From contig JAKZAN010000006.1 of NCBI GenBank assembly GCA_023053545.1, positions 10,634,351-10,698,350 on the forward strand: a DNA stretch of 64,000 nt, written 5' to 3'. A program made the position numbers and the translations under genes. The notes below the pieces were generated by a model. That model searched no databases. It saw only the letters and a program-made list of their open reading frames with translations, and was not told the DNA's origin. Within the stretch, counting starts at the first letter, position 1. Every line of letters begins with the position of its first letter. Origin of the DNA: Lepidurus packardi (taxonomy: Eukaryota; Arthropoda; Branchiopoda; Notostraca; Triopsidae). Of the stretch, positions 12,601 through 24,171 are shown in pieces.

Positions 12601-13716
12601 ATGGCGATGGAGTTGCTTTGCTGCGAAGGCTTTCTTGACCGGGACATAACATCCACGCCTGATCCTGTGCTCATGGACGATGAGCGCGTTCTCCAGAATT
12701 TGCTGAGCACCGAAGAAATGTATCTGCCCATGCCCACGCCTTCCTGCATGTCCGCTGAAGTGACTCCGGCCGTCCGCAAAATCATCACTGACTGGATGCG
12801 AGAAGTAAAAGATTTGAAATATAAAATTAACAGATCTTTAGATTCAAAACTAAAACTATCTTAACCTTTTGCTTCGCAGGTGTGCGAAGAACAATGTTGC
12901 CATCCAGCTGTGTTTCCCTTATCAGTAAATTACTTTGATCGATTCGTGGGATGCGGGGTCCGGGTTGGCAAGGGCCATTTACAGCTTCTAGCAGCGGCAT
13001 GTTTGCTTCTCTCTTCGAAACTACGACAAGCCCGACCGTTATCGTCCCGGGTTTTAGTTCTCTACACTGACAGTTCCATTACGCTCCAAGAGCTGTGGCA
13101 ATGGGAGCTAGTTGTAGTTTCTCGGTTGCAATGGGATTTGGCTGCTATCACACCCTTGGATTTCGTGGATCTGCTCTGGGGTCGCTTGCAAAACGCCTTG
13201 ACGAAACGGAGCAGCCATGCCAAGGGTGTCAAAGCTTGCGAAACAGATGTCCAGCTGGAAGAAGACGTCAAACAACGATGTCATGGTCTGATTTTCCAAT
13301 GTGTGACTGGTAAGACGATTTTAAAAAAATAAAGAAAAAGATGGCAAAAAATAACAAAATAATAACGTTGTGGGTTCTCTAGATTCCCAGTTTGCTCTTT
13401 ATCCCCCGTCTATGGTGGCGTGTTCTTGTCTGGTAGCAGCTTACAAAGACGTTGTCAATTCAAACAAGTTTTCCCACGTTGAAATCCTCAATCAGCTTCA
13501 CCTCATTACCCAAATTGAATTGGTAATAAAATCGCATGTTTTGGCGTTTCTTCTAATATTTTTGTTAATTTGAAACAGGATTTGCTACGCAATTGTTTGG
13601 AGCAAGTGGGTACGCTAGCGAGGCCAGCCTTGCGACTGCCCTCCCCTGTCCCACCCATGATAACTCCGTCGGATACGCCCACTTGCGTCCAAGACATTGA
13701 ATTCTGGAAAAGCTAA
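12601..13716 (+). CDS. CCND: G1/S cyclin D
   Basis: Regulatory subunit of CDK4/6 that drives Rb phosphorylation in G1. Four exons: 12601-12804, 12880-13309, 13383-13522, 13579-13716; 304 codons (303 aa, normal for D cyclins). The N-terminus has the Rb-binding LxCxE motif as LLCCE (in MAMELLCCEG). The cyclin box follows: DERVLQNLLSTEEMYLP, WMREVCEEQCC, FPLSVNYFDRF, HLQLLAAACLLLSSKLRQ, YTDSSITLQELWQWELVV. The C-terminal fold has YPPSMVACS. The tail TPTCVQDIEF resembles the TPTDVRDIDL phosphodegron of vertebrate cyclin D, whose threonine controls turnover. The exon continues upstream in frame to an acceptor at 12493, so either ATG 12601 or 12607, or an upstream exon, could supply the start. Confidence 0.95.
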
Positions 13717-14689
13717 GCTTGGGGTAGAAAAGCCGGGGGAAGAACGGAAAAAAACTCGTTACGCTTAATCAATCCTTTGCTTCCGTGGCTTATCCCTATA
13801 TTCTTCCTATGGATAGAAGAGACCACAACGAAGCATGCCGCCTGGGGAGAACTGTTTTGGGCCTTTTTGTCATATTGTACAGCATTTTAAGGTTTCTCTT
13901 TCCATTTTTTTTTTGCTTGGCGAATGGGTATATCAAACCTTCGTCTTATTGCTAATGTGTGTGCAGTGCAATGCCGGCAACAGACCGAGTGTCTTCCATA
14001 AGTAATTGTTGCGTAAAGTTTTGTTTTGATAGTCTGAGTATAAAAAAAAACATGCGTAGGCCAACTGGAAAAATTTCAGAGTGATGTTGTGTGCACGACA
14101 ATCATATTTTATACGGATTTGTTTGTTCTAGCATTAGGAATTTATATTTGCAAAAAGGTGTTTAAAAGTGTATGGGAGAAGGGATTCAAACGGGGACCAT
14201 TGAGCCCTTTCAGACAGATTTGCATGGGTTCTGTTAACATTGGTGTTTCATTTTTTTGCAGAGTGTTTGTCTCGTTTGGTGTTTTAGCTTATTCCGGTCG
14301 TTTTATGGCACCAGTTTTAATCAGTTCTTCCCAAAAATTGTTTGATTTTCATGATTTGCACCCAACCCCCCTGCGCTTGGTGACCTAGTCAAGGGCCTCA
14401 CTGATTGTTTCGTTGGCGATTCCTCCTCCCTCCCTTAAGAAAGAAACTGAAAGAAAAAAAAAAACACATTTTAGGAGTTTCGGGCTAGTAAATCTAAGAG
14501 TTTGCGAATAAAAAATGCAGATAATGGCAGGTTTTGTTGTACTGAAATGCTTCTAAACAAGTTCTTGTCCTCTGACCGTGTGAAAAAAGTTGCGAGACAT
14601 TGAATGTATATTTTATAAATACAAGCAAGTTGAAGGTACCAAAAGTGTTTCATTTTGGCTTAAAAAAATATGTATCAAGGGGAAAAATA
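13717..14689. other. Cyclin D 3' UTR and spacer before the tRNA gene
   Basis: T-rich sequence of almost 1 kb with no recognisable coding exon. The 99-codon frame at 14089-14388 lacks homology signals. An AATAAA at about 14507 could serve as a polyadenylation signal for a long cyclin D 3' UTR. Confidence 0.5.
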
Positions 14690-14761
14690 TGGAGCTGCGG
14701 GGGATTGAACCCCGGGCCTTTCACATGCAAAGCGAACGCTCTACCACTGAGCTACAACCCC
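14690..14761 (-). tRNA. tRNA-Ala (anticodon UGC)
   Basis: A 72-nt cloverleaf reading leftward. The acceptor stem pairs GGGGTTG with CAGCTCC and includes G3:U70, the alanine identity pair. The D arm GCTC...GAGC, an anticodon stem TTCGC/GTGAA with loop TTTGCAT, and the T arm GGGGTTCAATCCCC are all present. The anticodon TGC lies at 14727-14729. Internal A box (TAGCTCAGTGG) and B box (GGTTCAATCC) are intact. The minus strand has a T-run (14683-14687) just past the 3' end as a pol III terminator. CCA is not encoded and there is no intron. Confidence 0.97.
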
Positions 14762-15240
14762 AATGGATGTTCAATGCTTCAGGCCTAATTTAAGATTCAA
14801 GTTGGTCAAGTTACTAATCGATGTTTACCAGACACAAGTTGATAAAGGTATATCGATGCGGAAGTCAGAGTGATCTTGTGTGGTGGCAAGAGCACGGTAG
14901 TGAGTCAACCCACCTTGGGCGTTTTGGCTAATTAAACGCATAGGAAATTTAAAGGGAAGTACCAAGACATTGCTCGGGAGTGTTAGACATCGATCTAAGG
15001 TAAGCTTTAGTCTAATTACAAGTCACGTTAGAGCCTTTTCCACACTTCTCTTGAGTTACAGGCATAGGCGCGCATGTTCAGGTCATGTTAGTTTAGTTGG
15101 AGGCGAAGCGGGACTTCATGCGCGCTGTATAGTATAGTTTTGTTTGAGTAACGACTAACGTGTATGGTATATGTGATATCTACCTTTATTTTATGATTAA
15201 TGTGTGCTTGCCTATCAGGTGTTGTGGTTCGTTTTAAACA
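14762..15240. other. DCLK 5' region
   Basis: About 480 bp between the tRNA and the DCLK start codon. A TATCAG acceptor at 15213-15218 lies 22 bp before the ATG, so an upstream non-coding exon is expected. Its last ~50 bp is duplicated at 29822-29874. Confidence 0.6.
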
Positions 15241-18200
15241 ATGGCAGACAAAATACGGGAGCTCCCCACACCCCCAGTTCCTTCATCATCGAAGCCTCCT
15301 TCGCGACGTGGTTCTGTTGGACAGAAAGCTAGACCAACGATATCTCCATCTTCCAAACCTCCGATATTTAAAGCCAAGAATGCCTCCAACAAAGCAGGCA
15401 GTCTGAGAAGCAGCTCCGTGGGCAGTGTTGCGTCTGCTCAACCTGTTCCTAAACAGTCTGGGACCTCTACAATTCCTCGATCTTTACATCGTCGGTCTAT
15501 GATTCCCACCTCTGTCGAATCTACCTCTAGCCATCATCGCAGCAGCAGCTTGACGGAAAACAAGCCGGATTATGGCCGAGCCCATGGCACTCCGAACCTC
15601 GCCTGCTTAATCTTGGATCTCAAACGCGAGAAACTCACTCAATTACCCGTGGAAGAAGCAGTAGCCAATGGCTGCTCTATGACCGATTCGGGCATCGACG
15701 ACAAGAAGGAAGATTTTGATTCCTTACCCACCTTTGACCTGCATCCCGGCGAAAGCAAAGTCCTTGCCGCCAAACTGTCGCTGCAACTCTCCACCGATTA
15801 TTCCAGCCTCAAAGTGGATTACGACGCTGGTCTGGGTTCCAAGTCGGATTCCAACTTCTCAGCTCAATCCGACTCGGATCATCAAAGCAGTCGATCAGTC
15901 CGAGCCTCCAAATCCAAAACCAGCTCCGAAGTCTCAGATTCCACCTCTCTCTCGGCCTCGTGCGGCTCCAAGAGTGAATCTCCTGTCCACAACAAGCTTT
16001 CAACTAACGTCTTACCGACGCGGACGCCGCTCGTTAAAAAGTCTTTAGAGAAAAAGGCCAAAAAAGTCAAGTTCTATCGGAACGGAGACAAGTATTTTAA
16101 AGGCTTCGTCTTGGCAGTGTCCTCCGAACGGTATCGACTCTTTGATACCTTGTTCGAAGAGCTTACCAGGATGCTCCGAGATACCGTTTCATTGCCACAA
16201 GGCGTTCGCTCCATTTTCACCACCGACGGGGTCAAAGTTACCACTATTGAGGAATTACAAGTAATGAACCAATAAATTTACAAAAGAAAGTTTGCTTTTT
16301 GGTTCGTTTCTTCTAGTTATTTCGTTCAAAGTTTGTAATTGGCTCAAAAAAAATTCTTGGATATTTATTTAGGACGCTGGAAGCTATGTGTGTGCCTCTA
16401 GTGACGTCTTCAAGGCTTTGGACTACGCTCAGTGTGAAGAACCGCCTCGCATACGTACGAATTTACCCTCCAACTCTAAGATGACACGAGATGCGATGTT
16501 TTCGGGACCAATTCGTCTAAAATCGCGTCGAGAAAACGTCAACTCCCTTTCGTCGTTCCAAAACACGTTTACGCCACGCTTGGGTTATCGCGTAGAAGAG
16601 GGCAGAGAGTTTATCAAACCGAAGCTCATCACAGTTATTCGTAATGGTGTTAGACCGCGCAAAGCGGTCAGGCTCTTACTCAACAAAAAAACAGCGCCTT
16701 CCTTCGATCAGGTCTTGTGTGACATCACTGAAGCTGTGAGGCCAGATAGCGGTGCGGTTCGCAAAGTTTTTACCTTGGATGGACGACAAGTAACTCCATT
16801 TTTTACATGTTTCTTCTTGGTTTAACTTCTGTTTTTTGTTTTAACTTAGATCAATTGTTTAGCGGACTTTTTCCAAGATGCAGATGTGTTTATAGCGTAT
16901 GGAGCTGAGCGATTCTCCCACGATGACTTTGATTTAGCGTCTGAAGGTACTTGCTCTACGTTTTCATTCCGTTATTTTATCATTATTATTATGATTTTTT
17001 TCTTGTAAACAAAAATGTAGAGTATAAGTTGTTGCCGTTTTCGAGGAGTCCGATGAGTGCTCGTAAATCGAGGCGGAGCGTTGTCCCACCCAAGATTACC
17101 AAAGAAGGTTAGGTTTCTCCGTTTTTTTCTGTGAAGGTGGGAAAGGTAATAACGATATGGTGACTAGGTCCAAATTTACCGCGCCCTACTAACCAAAAAC
17201 CGCGCCCCCGCTCAGTTTACAAGCCTAAAACCAACGAGATATTTGAACATCAACGAAGGCATAGCGAAGATGACGTCACGCCCACCGTCAATGAAGGTTT
17301 TGTGGAACAATTTGAAGATTACGAGCTGCCTCAGTTAATTTTTGATAAATTCGACTTGGGGCGTGTCTTAGGAGACGGCAATTTTGCTGTGGTTCGAGAA
17401 TGCACGGATAGGTAAACACGATTTGAATTTATTTACGATTTATGTATTATTTGTTTTATTTATTGCGTTGATTTTAACCGGCTTGCCTTATTGTAGGATA
17501 ACGGGAGAGGTTTTCGCGTTGAAAATCGTGGATAAAGCCAAGTGCCAGGGCAAAGAAGTCATTCTAGAGAGCGAAGTGGCCGTTTTGAAACGCATTCAAC
17601 ACCCGAACATTGTTACGCTCTACCAAGAGTACGACCTTCCTTTTCAACTCTTCCTGGTCCTTGAACTCGTATCGGTAATACGCGTGTTCATATCCGCGTT
17701 GATGAATGAACCAACTTTTTTTTCATCTCATTACCATAGGGTGGAGATCTTTTTGATGCTATTGCAGGGGCAGGCCGGTTTTCTGAAGCCGAGTCTGCTT
17801 CAATGACCAAAGACTTGGCGTCTGCCTTGCATTACCTGCACGATTTGAATATTGTCCATCGTGATGTCAAACCAGAGAATCTTCTGGTATATTTTTTTTT
17901 TACCTTTGTGGTAAAGCTTGTGCTAATGGGCTTGTCTAGGTGGTCACTGATAGTTTCGGCCGGTATTCCCTCAAATTGGCAGATTTTGGTTTGGCCCAGG
18001 AAGTCACTGAACTGTTGTTTACCGTGTGCGGCACGCCGACGTATGTGGCGCCAGAAATTTTGCTCGAGACAGGTTACGGACTCAAAGTAGGTGTTGAAAC
18101 ATGGATCGATGTACCACTAATATGGTTGGTCTACTTGCAGGTGGATGTATGGGCATTAGGCGTCATTCTGTACATTCTTCTGTGCGGTTTCCCACCCTTC

Positions 18201-18476
18201 GTGTCGGCCACCAATGACCAGGAAGAGTTGTTCGATTGTATCTTATCTGGTCATGTAACGTTTCCCGAGCCCTATTGGGACGACGTGGGACCTCAGCCAC
18301 GCGAGCTCATTAAAATGATGTTAACATTAGACCCAGAAAGGAGGTGCTCCGCTGCGGACGTGCTCAGTCATCCCTGGATCCTTGATGTAACTACTTTTCT
18401 TGTCTTCAAGGGCATGATTCCCCCCACCTCTATCTCCTTCCATCCCAACACGGGTTTTCTCCGTTTTTTTTAATGT

Positions 18477-18542
<66 letters not shown>

Positions 18543-19117
18543 ATTGTTACATTTTTCAAGTTACATTTTTGCTTGAACGAGTTTAGATGCAAATCAAGAG
18601 TAAACGTAACTTAACACACCCCAGAAAGGAAGCAAAAACTTATAAATAAATGTTTTTTTTTTCCAGGAGTGCGAAGATGACTCGGTTGACTTGGGCAGTC
18701 ATATGTTGCAATATCGCAAATTGGGGGTTCATTTCGACACACACGATATGCGTCCGCGTTCACAAGATGAGGAACATCGGTTGAAAACTGATAAACACAA
18801 TACTAGTATCACGATAATGGCGGTAAGTGTCTTTGAAATTTTTTAGTATTTTTAAATGTGTTTGCATTATTTTGTTATTCTTTGTTTCGTTCACGAATAG
18901 AGAAGGCTTCTTACTTGAGTTTAATATCAAGAAACTTCTGCTTATTTTTATTTTATTCTAAATGTTTTTATTTTTTATCTAAATGCAGTAGTTCAGTTAT
19001 TGACATTGATTGTTTGTTGTTGAAAGCGTATGATAGAAGCATGTTATTTTAAGTGTGCTTTGTTATATTTCGTAGGCTGAATCCACGCCTTGTTTGCACA
19101 GTCTTCAGGTCCTTTGA
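15241..19117 (+). CDS. DCLK: Doublecortin-like kinase (two DCX domains plus CaMK-type kinase)
   Basis: Microtubule-associated Ser/Thr kinase. Eleven exons: 15241-16260, 16373-16789, 16850-16946, 17021-17107, 17168-17411, 17497-17674, 17740-17886, 17940-18086, 18141-18386, 18667-18822, 19076-19117; 926 aa. Residues 1-270 are Ser/Pro-rich and low complexity. DCX1 (about 276-365) starts [21 protein letters not shown]2 (about 420-505) has [20 protein letters not shown]. The kinase (about 600-862) has the glycine loop [15 protein letters not shown]-equivalent FALKIVDK, catalytic [28 protein letters not shown] and [20 protein letters not shown], so it should be active. A short acidic/basic tail follows. 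Intron 9 holds a 54-bp T-run. The start is favoured by the conserved exon structure; the first coding exon has a broken copy at 29.8 kb. Confidence 0.94.
18479..18532. repeat. Poly-T tract, 54 bases, in DCLK intron 9
   Basis: An uninterrupted run of T between the exons at 18386 and 18667. Its length in the assembly is likely unreliable. It may be the A-tail of an inserted minus-strand retroelement, but no body was recognised beside it. Confidence 0.95.
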
Positions 19118-20560
19118 AACGTTCAAGAGACTTGAAACCTCCCCTTTCCGTGCTTCAAAAACTGCGAATTCTTGACGTATTTATGCTGGTGTAAATGCCT
19201 TTGATGCGTTTTTTTTTTCATGCTATTCGCGTTTCCGTCAGTGCCTTGTACCAGCCAGCGTGGTTCGGGAAACTCTAGTCTTCCAAAAATCCCCTTTTGT
19301 CGCTCACATAGAAACCGTTCCCCCTTCCCCCCCATTGCTCTAGTCCAACTAACAACGATACACACCAACGGCGGAGGGGAAGATTACCAAACTTCGGTTG
19401 TAAAATGCGTACATTTTTAGCCTGAGCCTTTCATTGTTATTCATTTTACTTTCTTAGTTTTTTTTTTCTTTTTAAGTTCCTTGCAGTTTTTTTTGTATTC
19501 GTGCGTTAGCTCGAGGCCCTCTGTTCGGTTTTCAAGTAAGTACATTTTTTTAAGTAGACTTTTTCAACTTCATTTTGTGAAATTTCATGGATTTTCTGGT
19601 AGTAATGAGTGTTCGTGTTATTTAACAGCAAACAACGACGTTGGAACTGCCGCTGCAATTTCTGTGGCACTGTGGGTCTCCTAGGAGGAAACCGAGTAGC
19701 ATCGAACGAAGTTTTCGGGTTTGAAAAAGTCGACCTAATTTCCTTTATTAATTGGGTAGGGACATATACTGCGACCCTCTCCACTACGTAAACGCCTCTT
19801 AGAGGCTCGGTTTCTAAGTTGCACGCCAACTTGTTCAGCGGAATTCGTGGTTTATGTAGAACATTTAAAAAAGAAAAGACAACAAAAACAGGGTGATTGT
19901 TGAATAAAGGGTGCACGATAGTGGAAAGTCTCACCTCTATAGACCCTGTGTGGGGAAATATTTATATTTTGCTGCCTCTTAACCAAAGATTGTACCAAGT
20001 CTTCTTTTCCCCCATATAATTCTAATTGGGCCGAAAGCAGGTTGAGTAATGTTTTGAGTTTGAGCTTCAGAACCCTTGCACTAACTGAGTAGTATTTTGG
20101 GAGCAATTCGATTGTTATGATGATGGGCGGTATTCCTCCCTTATTTAGCCGTAACTTGCTATTGGCAATGTGTAAGAAAAGAGATAAAGTGAAATTTGCT
20201 AGGAAGCTGGATGTGCTTTCTATCGCGCATTGTAAAAAATAAGCTACGCATGCCTTTCAATATTTACGGAATACATAATCATCCTATAGCTTTTAACTAC
20301 TGTTGTCTGTGTAACTAGTACCTACTAAACATTCCAGTGAGCCCTACGTAATTTCTGTAATAAATTTGGTTAGTATAATAGTAGACAAGTTGATTGCATG
20401 CAATTATTGCAAGCTACGCGAGCGCTCGCTTTAGCCTATAGGGGTGGGACGGGTCTTCAGTAGCTCTGAATTATGGTCACTGTATACCTGAGTGGGTCAA
20501 AAGGGACGTAGACGCAAGGACAACTCGACAGAAGGACGACAGCTTCATGCGTTGCTAAAA
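19118..20560. other. DCLK 3' UTR and intergenic sequence
   Basis: About 1.4 kb with no recognisable gene. Open frames here (for example 19506-19934 minus) are low complexity and without family motifs. An AATAAA near 19902 might end the DCLK transcript. Confidence 0.5.
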
Positions 20561-20690
20561 TGATTAGAAATACTTTTTTGTAAACGATTCTCATCAACGA
20601 TAATTGTTGAGAATCGTTCACCTAAGCTAATCTAAGTTAACCCAATTCATTTCCAATCCAACTACCAATTTTCAACTCAGATGGTATTTC
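20560..20690. repeat. Hairpin repeat, copy 1
   Basis: A stem-loop at 20583-20618 (AACGATTCTCA...TGAGAATCGTT) is followed by a CTAA-rich tract and a shared stretch ending CTACCAATTTTCAACTCA. Related copies lie at about 35596-35712 and 46975-47085, so this is a dispersed element, probably a non-autonomous transposon. Confidence 0.8.
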
Positions 20691-20769
20691 CTTCGTTTCA
20701 CAATAGCTATACGCGATATATAGAAAACACTATTTTTGTTCGTTTTTAAGTACCGTAAAAGGAAACATT

Positions 20770-21687
20770 TTAAACGCAAGCGTTGAGGGCTTTTGAAAAA
20801 TGTCCTATGCCGCACGGGTTGAAATTTACATTTATTCTAGCCCAGCAAGATACGGAAGTATGTTTAGAGCCTTCTGTACAAAAGGATCTCAGGCGTTCAG
20901 GACTTTTATCTACCGCACTTTCCCAAGAATCTATCCCAGTAGAATATCTAATGCATTGGACAACTCCCAAGTTCAATCCTAATGTCTGTTCCGAACTGGG
21001 ATCTCATGTACCTGTTTCTCCGCGAAGAAAGCACTTCTGAAAGCCTTCGGTCCAGTACACATGTTTTCCGTCGTTTGGGTAAGGAGCGGCCTCGCATTCC
21101 GCTCTTCCCGTTGTTTGTTTGATTGTTAACCACTGGCTATCAAGGCAAGATCCTTACAAAGTCCCCAAACATTAAGTTCGGATCGAACCAGAATTTCTTT
21201 AGTGGGAAACAGTCACAGTCGCCGTAAAGGGTGTCAAGGCCTTTTTCAAGTTGCGCATACAACTTTTGTCTCTCTGGACAATACTCTTGGAAGCCTAAAG
21301 TGTGACGGAGCTTTGTTTCGTTGGAATGACGCTGATTGGCAGGAAGATCGTGGCATGGGTGCTGTGGGTTGTTCCACACACAGCAACCTTTCTGGCAATC
21401 ACAATCATACTCATCCGCTGATCCCAGTGCCCCTCCTCGCGGAAGAGTTTTATAGAGATCATCGGGAATAGGCAAGAATATCTGGTCTTTCGCGCATGGA
21501 CCTCTTCTTCCTTCGACAAAGTGGCGGGTTATATATCTGTAAGAATAAGCTGTGTGCGTCAAAAACACGTGACCTGTTTTTCCCATTTTTGCATTCAGAA
21601 TTACTTGGAAGGGTCGAAATAACTCAAACATGGATGAGTTTCTTTTCTGGGAGCTCCTTTTCCAGCTTGTAGATTACTAAAAAGGCT
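20770..21687 (-). pseudogene. DUF4789-like cysteine-rich gene, copy A, disrupted
   Basis: Reads leftward. The exon from about 21686 gives HPCLSYFDPS. A 68-bp intron (GTAATTCTG...TTCTTACAG) follows, then YITRHFVEGRRGPCAKDQIF, CHTLGF-type and CPERQKLYAQLE blocks, GDCDCFPL, and a last exon with ECEA, VYWTEG, LRGETG and CGIGHFSKAL. The repeated Cys..GPC layout resembles the arthropod DUF4789 family; assignment is by eye. Two lesions are seen relative to copy B. The last intron is reduced to a remnant lacking its donor, with the acceptor TAG now TAA, so the frame meets a stop. Also the GPC codons are changed to one containing TGA. Hence it is called a pseudogene. Confidence 0.6.
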
Positions 21688-21699
21688 GCAAGTGTTTTT

Positions 21700-21937
21700 A
21701 GTATATTTGTTAGCATTTTCGGTGATCCAAGAAATCCGGCTTCCATTATCAATTTGCTGCTGCAAATGAACGATTAAAAATCTTTTTAAAGTTTTTTAAA
21801 AATCTTTTAAAAGATGTTTAATCGTTCATTTGCCCTCAACTGACCTTTTTTTTGTTCGAGCTGTGGAGCTAATCTGGATGCGGAAGGGATGTCAATAGCC
21901 TCGCACTGATGTAAACCTGTTCTAAGAGGATGATATC
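21700..21937. repeat. Spacer with a 17-bp hairpin
   Basis: Non-coding. A 17-bp perfect inverted repeat, GCAAATGAACGATTAAA at 21762-21778 and its complement at 21817-21833, flanks a T/A-rich loop. Possibly a small MITE or a structured 5' element of the neighbouring pseudogene. Confidence 0.7.
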
Positions 21938-22935
21938 ACCATGCGGGTTTATTGCCCGAAATCATGTAATTATTGCGAAACATGGTTAGTATGAGGAGTT
22001 TCGAGTAACAACAACTTTCTGAGATGTTCTTAGTTTAACACATGAAATAAGGTTAACACTGGCTTCCATTACCACTCGAAAGTTGCCTAAATGTCACGGG
22101 CAAAAACACGTACGAGATTCTTTGCTTTGCGTTTGTTATTGCAAAAATTCTAATGGTAGATCACCCGTGTTGGTAGCATTTCTGTCTGTCCTTACGACAC
22201 ATTAATTCAAAAATTTCGTTTTCGCTACATAAACCTATGGAATTATTTAATTTGTTGAATTATTTAATTTATTTAACCTGACCTTCCCATAAGGCTATAC
22301 AAGGGAGATTGTGAAACAGGACAAATAAAAGTTGTAGTAACAAACAAACAAGGCCACGCTATATCAAATATCCTCAACGTATTTTAGATTTCACCTGCAA
22401 TATCATTACTAGCTTGCCACTAATAATTTTGAGGCTTGAGTTTTGTAACGATTAGATTTATTTTCGAACAAAGTCGACATTTTGGGGTAGTAAAATCGTC
22501 GTTTTAAGTTTACATGTATATGTCAATGCAACGTCGGAGAATCACTGACTCCGAAGAATAATACCCGTTCACGTATGGTCCACGTTCACGTAAACCCCCC
22601 GAATTTTTTTTCTTCATAACGGCCCTGACTTGAAACCCCCCGAACCAAAATCCTGGGTACGGCCCTGATGTTAACTTTAGATCTTATGTGAATTTAGTAG
22701 TAGTATCATTTTACACTTTGGATCTACTGTGAAAGTTTAAGTTCTGATCTTATGTGAGCCGTTGTGTGATTTTCGATGGATTTTATTTACAAAGTTATTG
22801 AAACATATGATGAACACGTGATTTTCTCGACATTTTAGCTTGTCTTTCGACTTAACCATAGGCAAATATCAGCAAATCAGTCATTCCGCTTTCCTTATGT
22901 AGTGTGAATGTCTGTGGGTGTCCACGAGGGAAGAT

Positions 22936-23372
22936 TTAGAAGCCGAAAGCAGTGCCGCCACCTGTACTTTGAGATCCTCCGAATCCGCCTAAAAAAGAAG
23001 ATTATTTTTTCAAGATGTCACTATGGTGTTTCGATTCTGTCTTACTGGAAGATGACCCATAACCAGAAGCGAAAGCTGCGTGGGAACCGCTAGCGCTGCC
23101 AAATCCGGCCCCGAATCCTTGATTTCCGAAGAGTCCATTGCTACTGCCACTGAAGCCTCCTGCCGAAGCTTGGCCACCAGGTCTATAGAAACCACCAGCA
23201 AATTGGGGCAAAGGAACAGCCAAAGTCAACGCCAGAATGGCAGCGAATAACAAAACCTGTTAAAAAAAATATCGCAAATTACATTAACCTTTTAGTTTTC
23301 GTCCCTTCAATTCAGATTCGTATTAATTAGATTAAAATTTTAACTAAAACTTACCATAAGTTTTGAAGTCAT
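22936..23372 (-). CDS. Small secreted Gly/Ser-rich protein, copy 1
   Basis: Three exons (23372-23355, 23256-23046, 22988-22936) give 93 aa. An 18-nt first exon encodes MTSKLM; the signal peptide continues in exon 2 (VLLFAAILALTLAVPLPQ), with likely cleavage near the Ala-Val-Pro. The rest is Gly/Ser/Phe-rich (GSSNGLFGNQGFGAGFGS) and ends GGGTAFGF, without cysteines. Function unknown; it could be an extracellular matrix, cuticle or peptide-precursor protein. The copy at 31168-31605 differs by only a couple of residues (for example QFAGG here, QFGGG there; SGSH here, SGPH there). A TATA box lies 80 bp upstream. Exon layout matches the gene at 24172, so the three form a family. Confidence 0.85.
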
Positions 23373-23452
23373 CTTTATTGAAATGGTGTTTCACGGTACA
23401 AGGTAAGCGGTAGAAAGGATTGGAATGATAAGACAAGCAGGTGAGTGTAGGA

Positions 23453-23460
23453 CTTTTATA
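23453..23460 (-). promoter_or_regulatory. TATA box of small secreted gene copy 1
   Basis: TATAAAAG on the minus strand, 80 bp before the ATG, followed about 30 bp later by ATCATTCCA, a plausible initiator. The same arrangement is conserved at 31080 in the other copy. Confidence 0.75.
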
Positions 23461-23604
23461 CCAAACCCTCGTCAATGGCGCAGTTGGAGAGAAGAGAACC
23501 TGTTTCGTGAAAGGAGCTACTAATTTTCTCTTCTAGATTGTTGCATGTGTTTCCCCGATTCAGAGCTGCGAATGGTACAGTATAGTTAAGGAAAACCCTC
23601 AGAC

Positions 23605-23638
23605 CCATGGCCAAGGAGCTCCAGCTCCTTGGCCATGG
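23605..23638. repeat. 34-bp palindrome at the edge of the inverted duplication
   Basis: Arms CCATGGCCAAGGAGCT and AGCTCCTTGGCCATGG pair perfectly over 16 bp with a 2-bp centre. Homology with the right arm fades at this point. Confidence 0.9.
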
Positions 23639-24171
23639 AAGTTGAGTTGAAACGTACTGTGCGCAATTCTTCTGCAAACGCAGATATGCACAGTACTCGG
23701 CAATTTCGAAGAGGAAAACATAATAAGTTCTATAAGGAAACGTAAGCCTTATATGGTGTGAATGTATTTAAATAGACTTAGCTTTGCTTAGCCGATTGCC
23801 CCTGAAGCTAATTTGAAGGATTAGTACGGAACGTCAGTTAATCAAGGCAGTAATCTCCTAAACTGTTTTGTATCATGGATGCTGGTGAGTTACAGATTCC
23901 GAACATTTGTTGCTATTATTCAAATAAGAGAAGTTTCGGGCGCTAAAATACATTTAAAGCAACTAAAGAAACTCACCTGCTCCCATACCCCACTTGGCTG
24001 GGAATCCCCAATCGCTGAAGAACCCAATGCACAAACTTTCTATGGGCGTACCAGGTACACGAGCGTAGCACTAAGCAACTGAAACTGGTTTCAAATTCAA
24101 GACGTGTTTTGATACTCCTTCATCATTTCCGTCCTTAAGCGAGGGATCATCAAGTAAAACCATTCCTCGCC
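23639..24171. other. Intergenic between two small secreted genes
   Basis: About 530 bp; no coding exon seen. It should contain the promoter of the gene at 24172, but no clear TATA was fixed. Confidence 0.5.

Larger units (their letters stand above)
21938..23612. repeat. Inverted duplication, left arm
   Basis: About 1.66 kb that is nearly the reverse complement of 30944-32604. It covers the small secreted gene, its promoter, its 3' flank and a transposon-like block whose end (22656-22671) reads CCTGGGTACGGCCCTG. Part of that block (about 22043-22568) recurs at 43867-44238. The outer edge lies at a 34-bp palindrome (23605-23638). Confidence 0.9.

Noticed and set aside
14089-14388. 99-codon plus frame after cyclin D with a hydrophobic start
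   Set aside because: No family motif or partner exons; best explained as cyclin D 3' UTR.
21140-21631. 163-codon minus frame starting MFELFRPFQ with MGKTGHVF as a protein N-terminus
   Set aside because: That start lies in a 68-bp intron (GTAATTCTG to TTCTTACAG); the conserved HPCLSYFDPS exon is in a different frame upstream.
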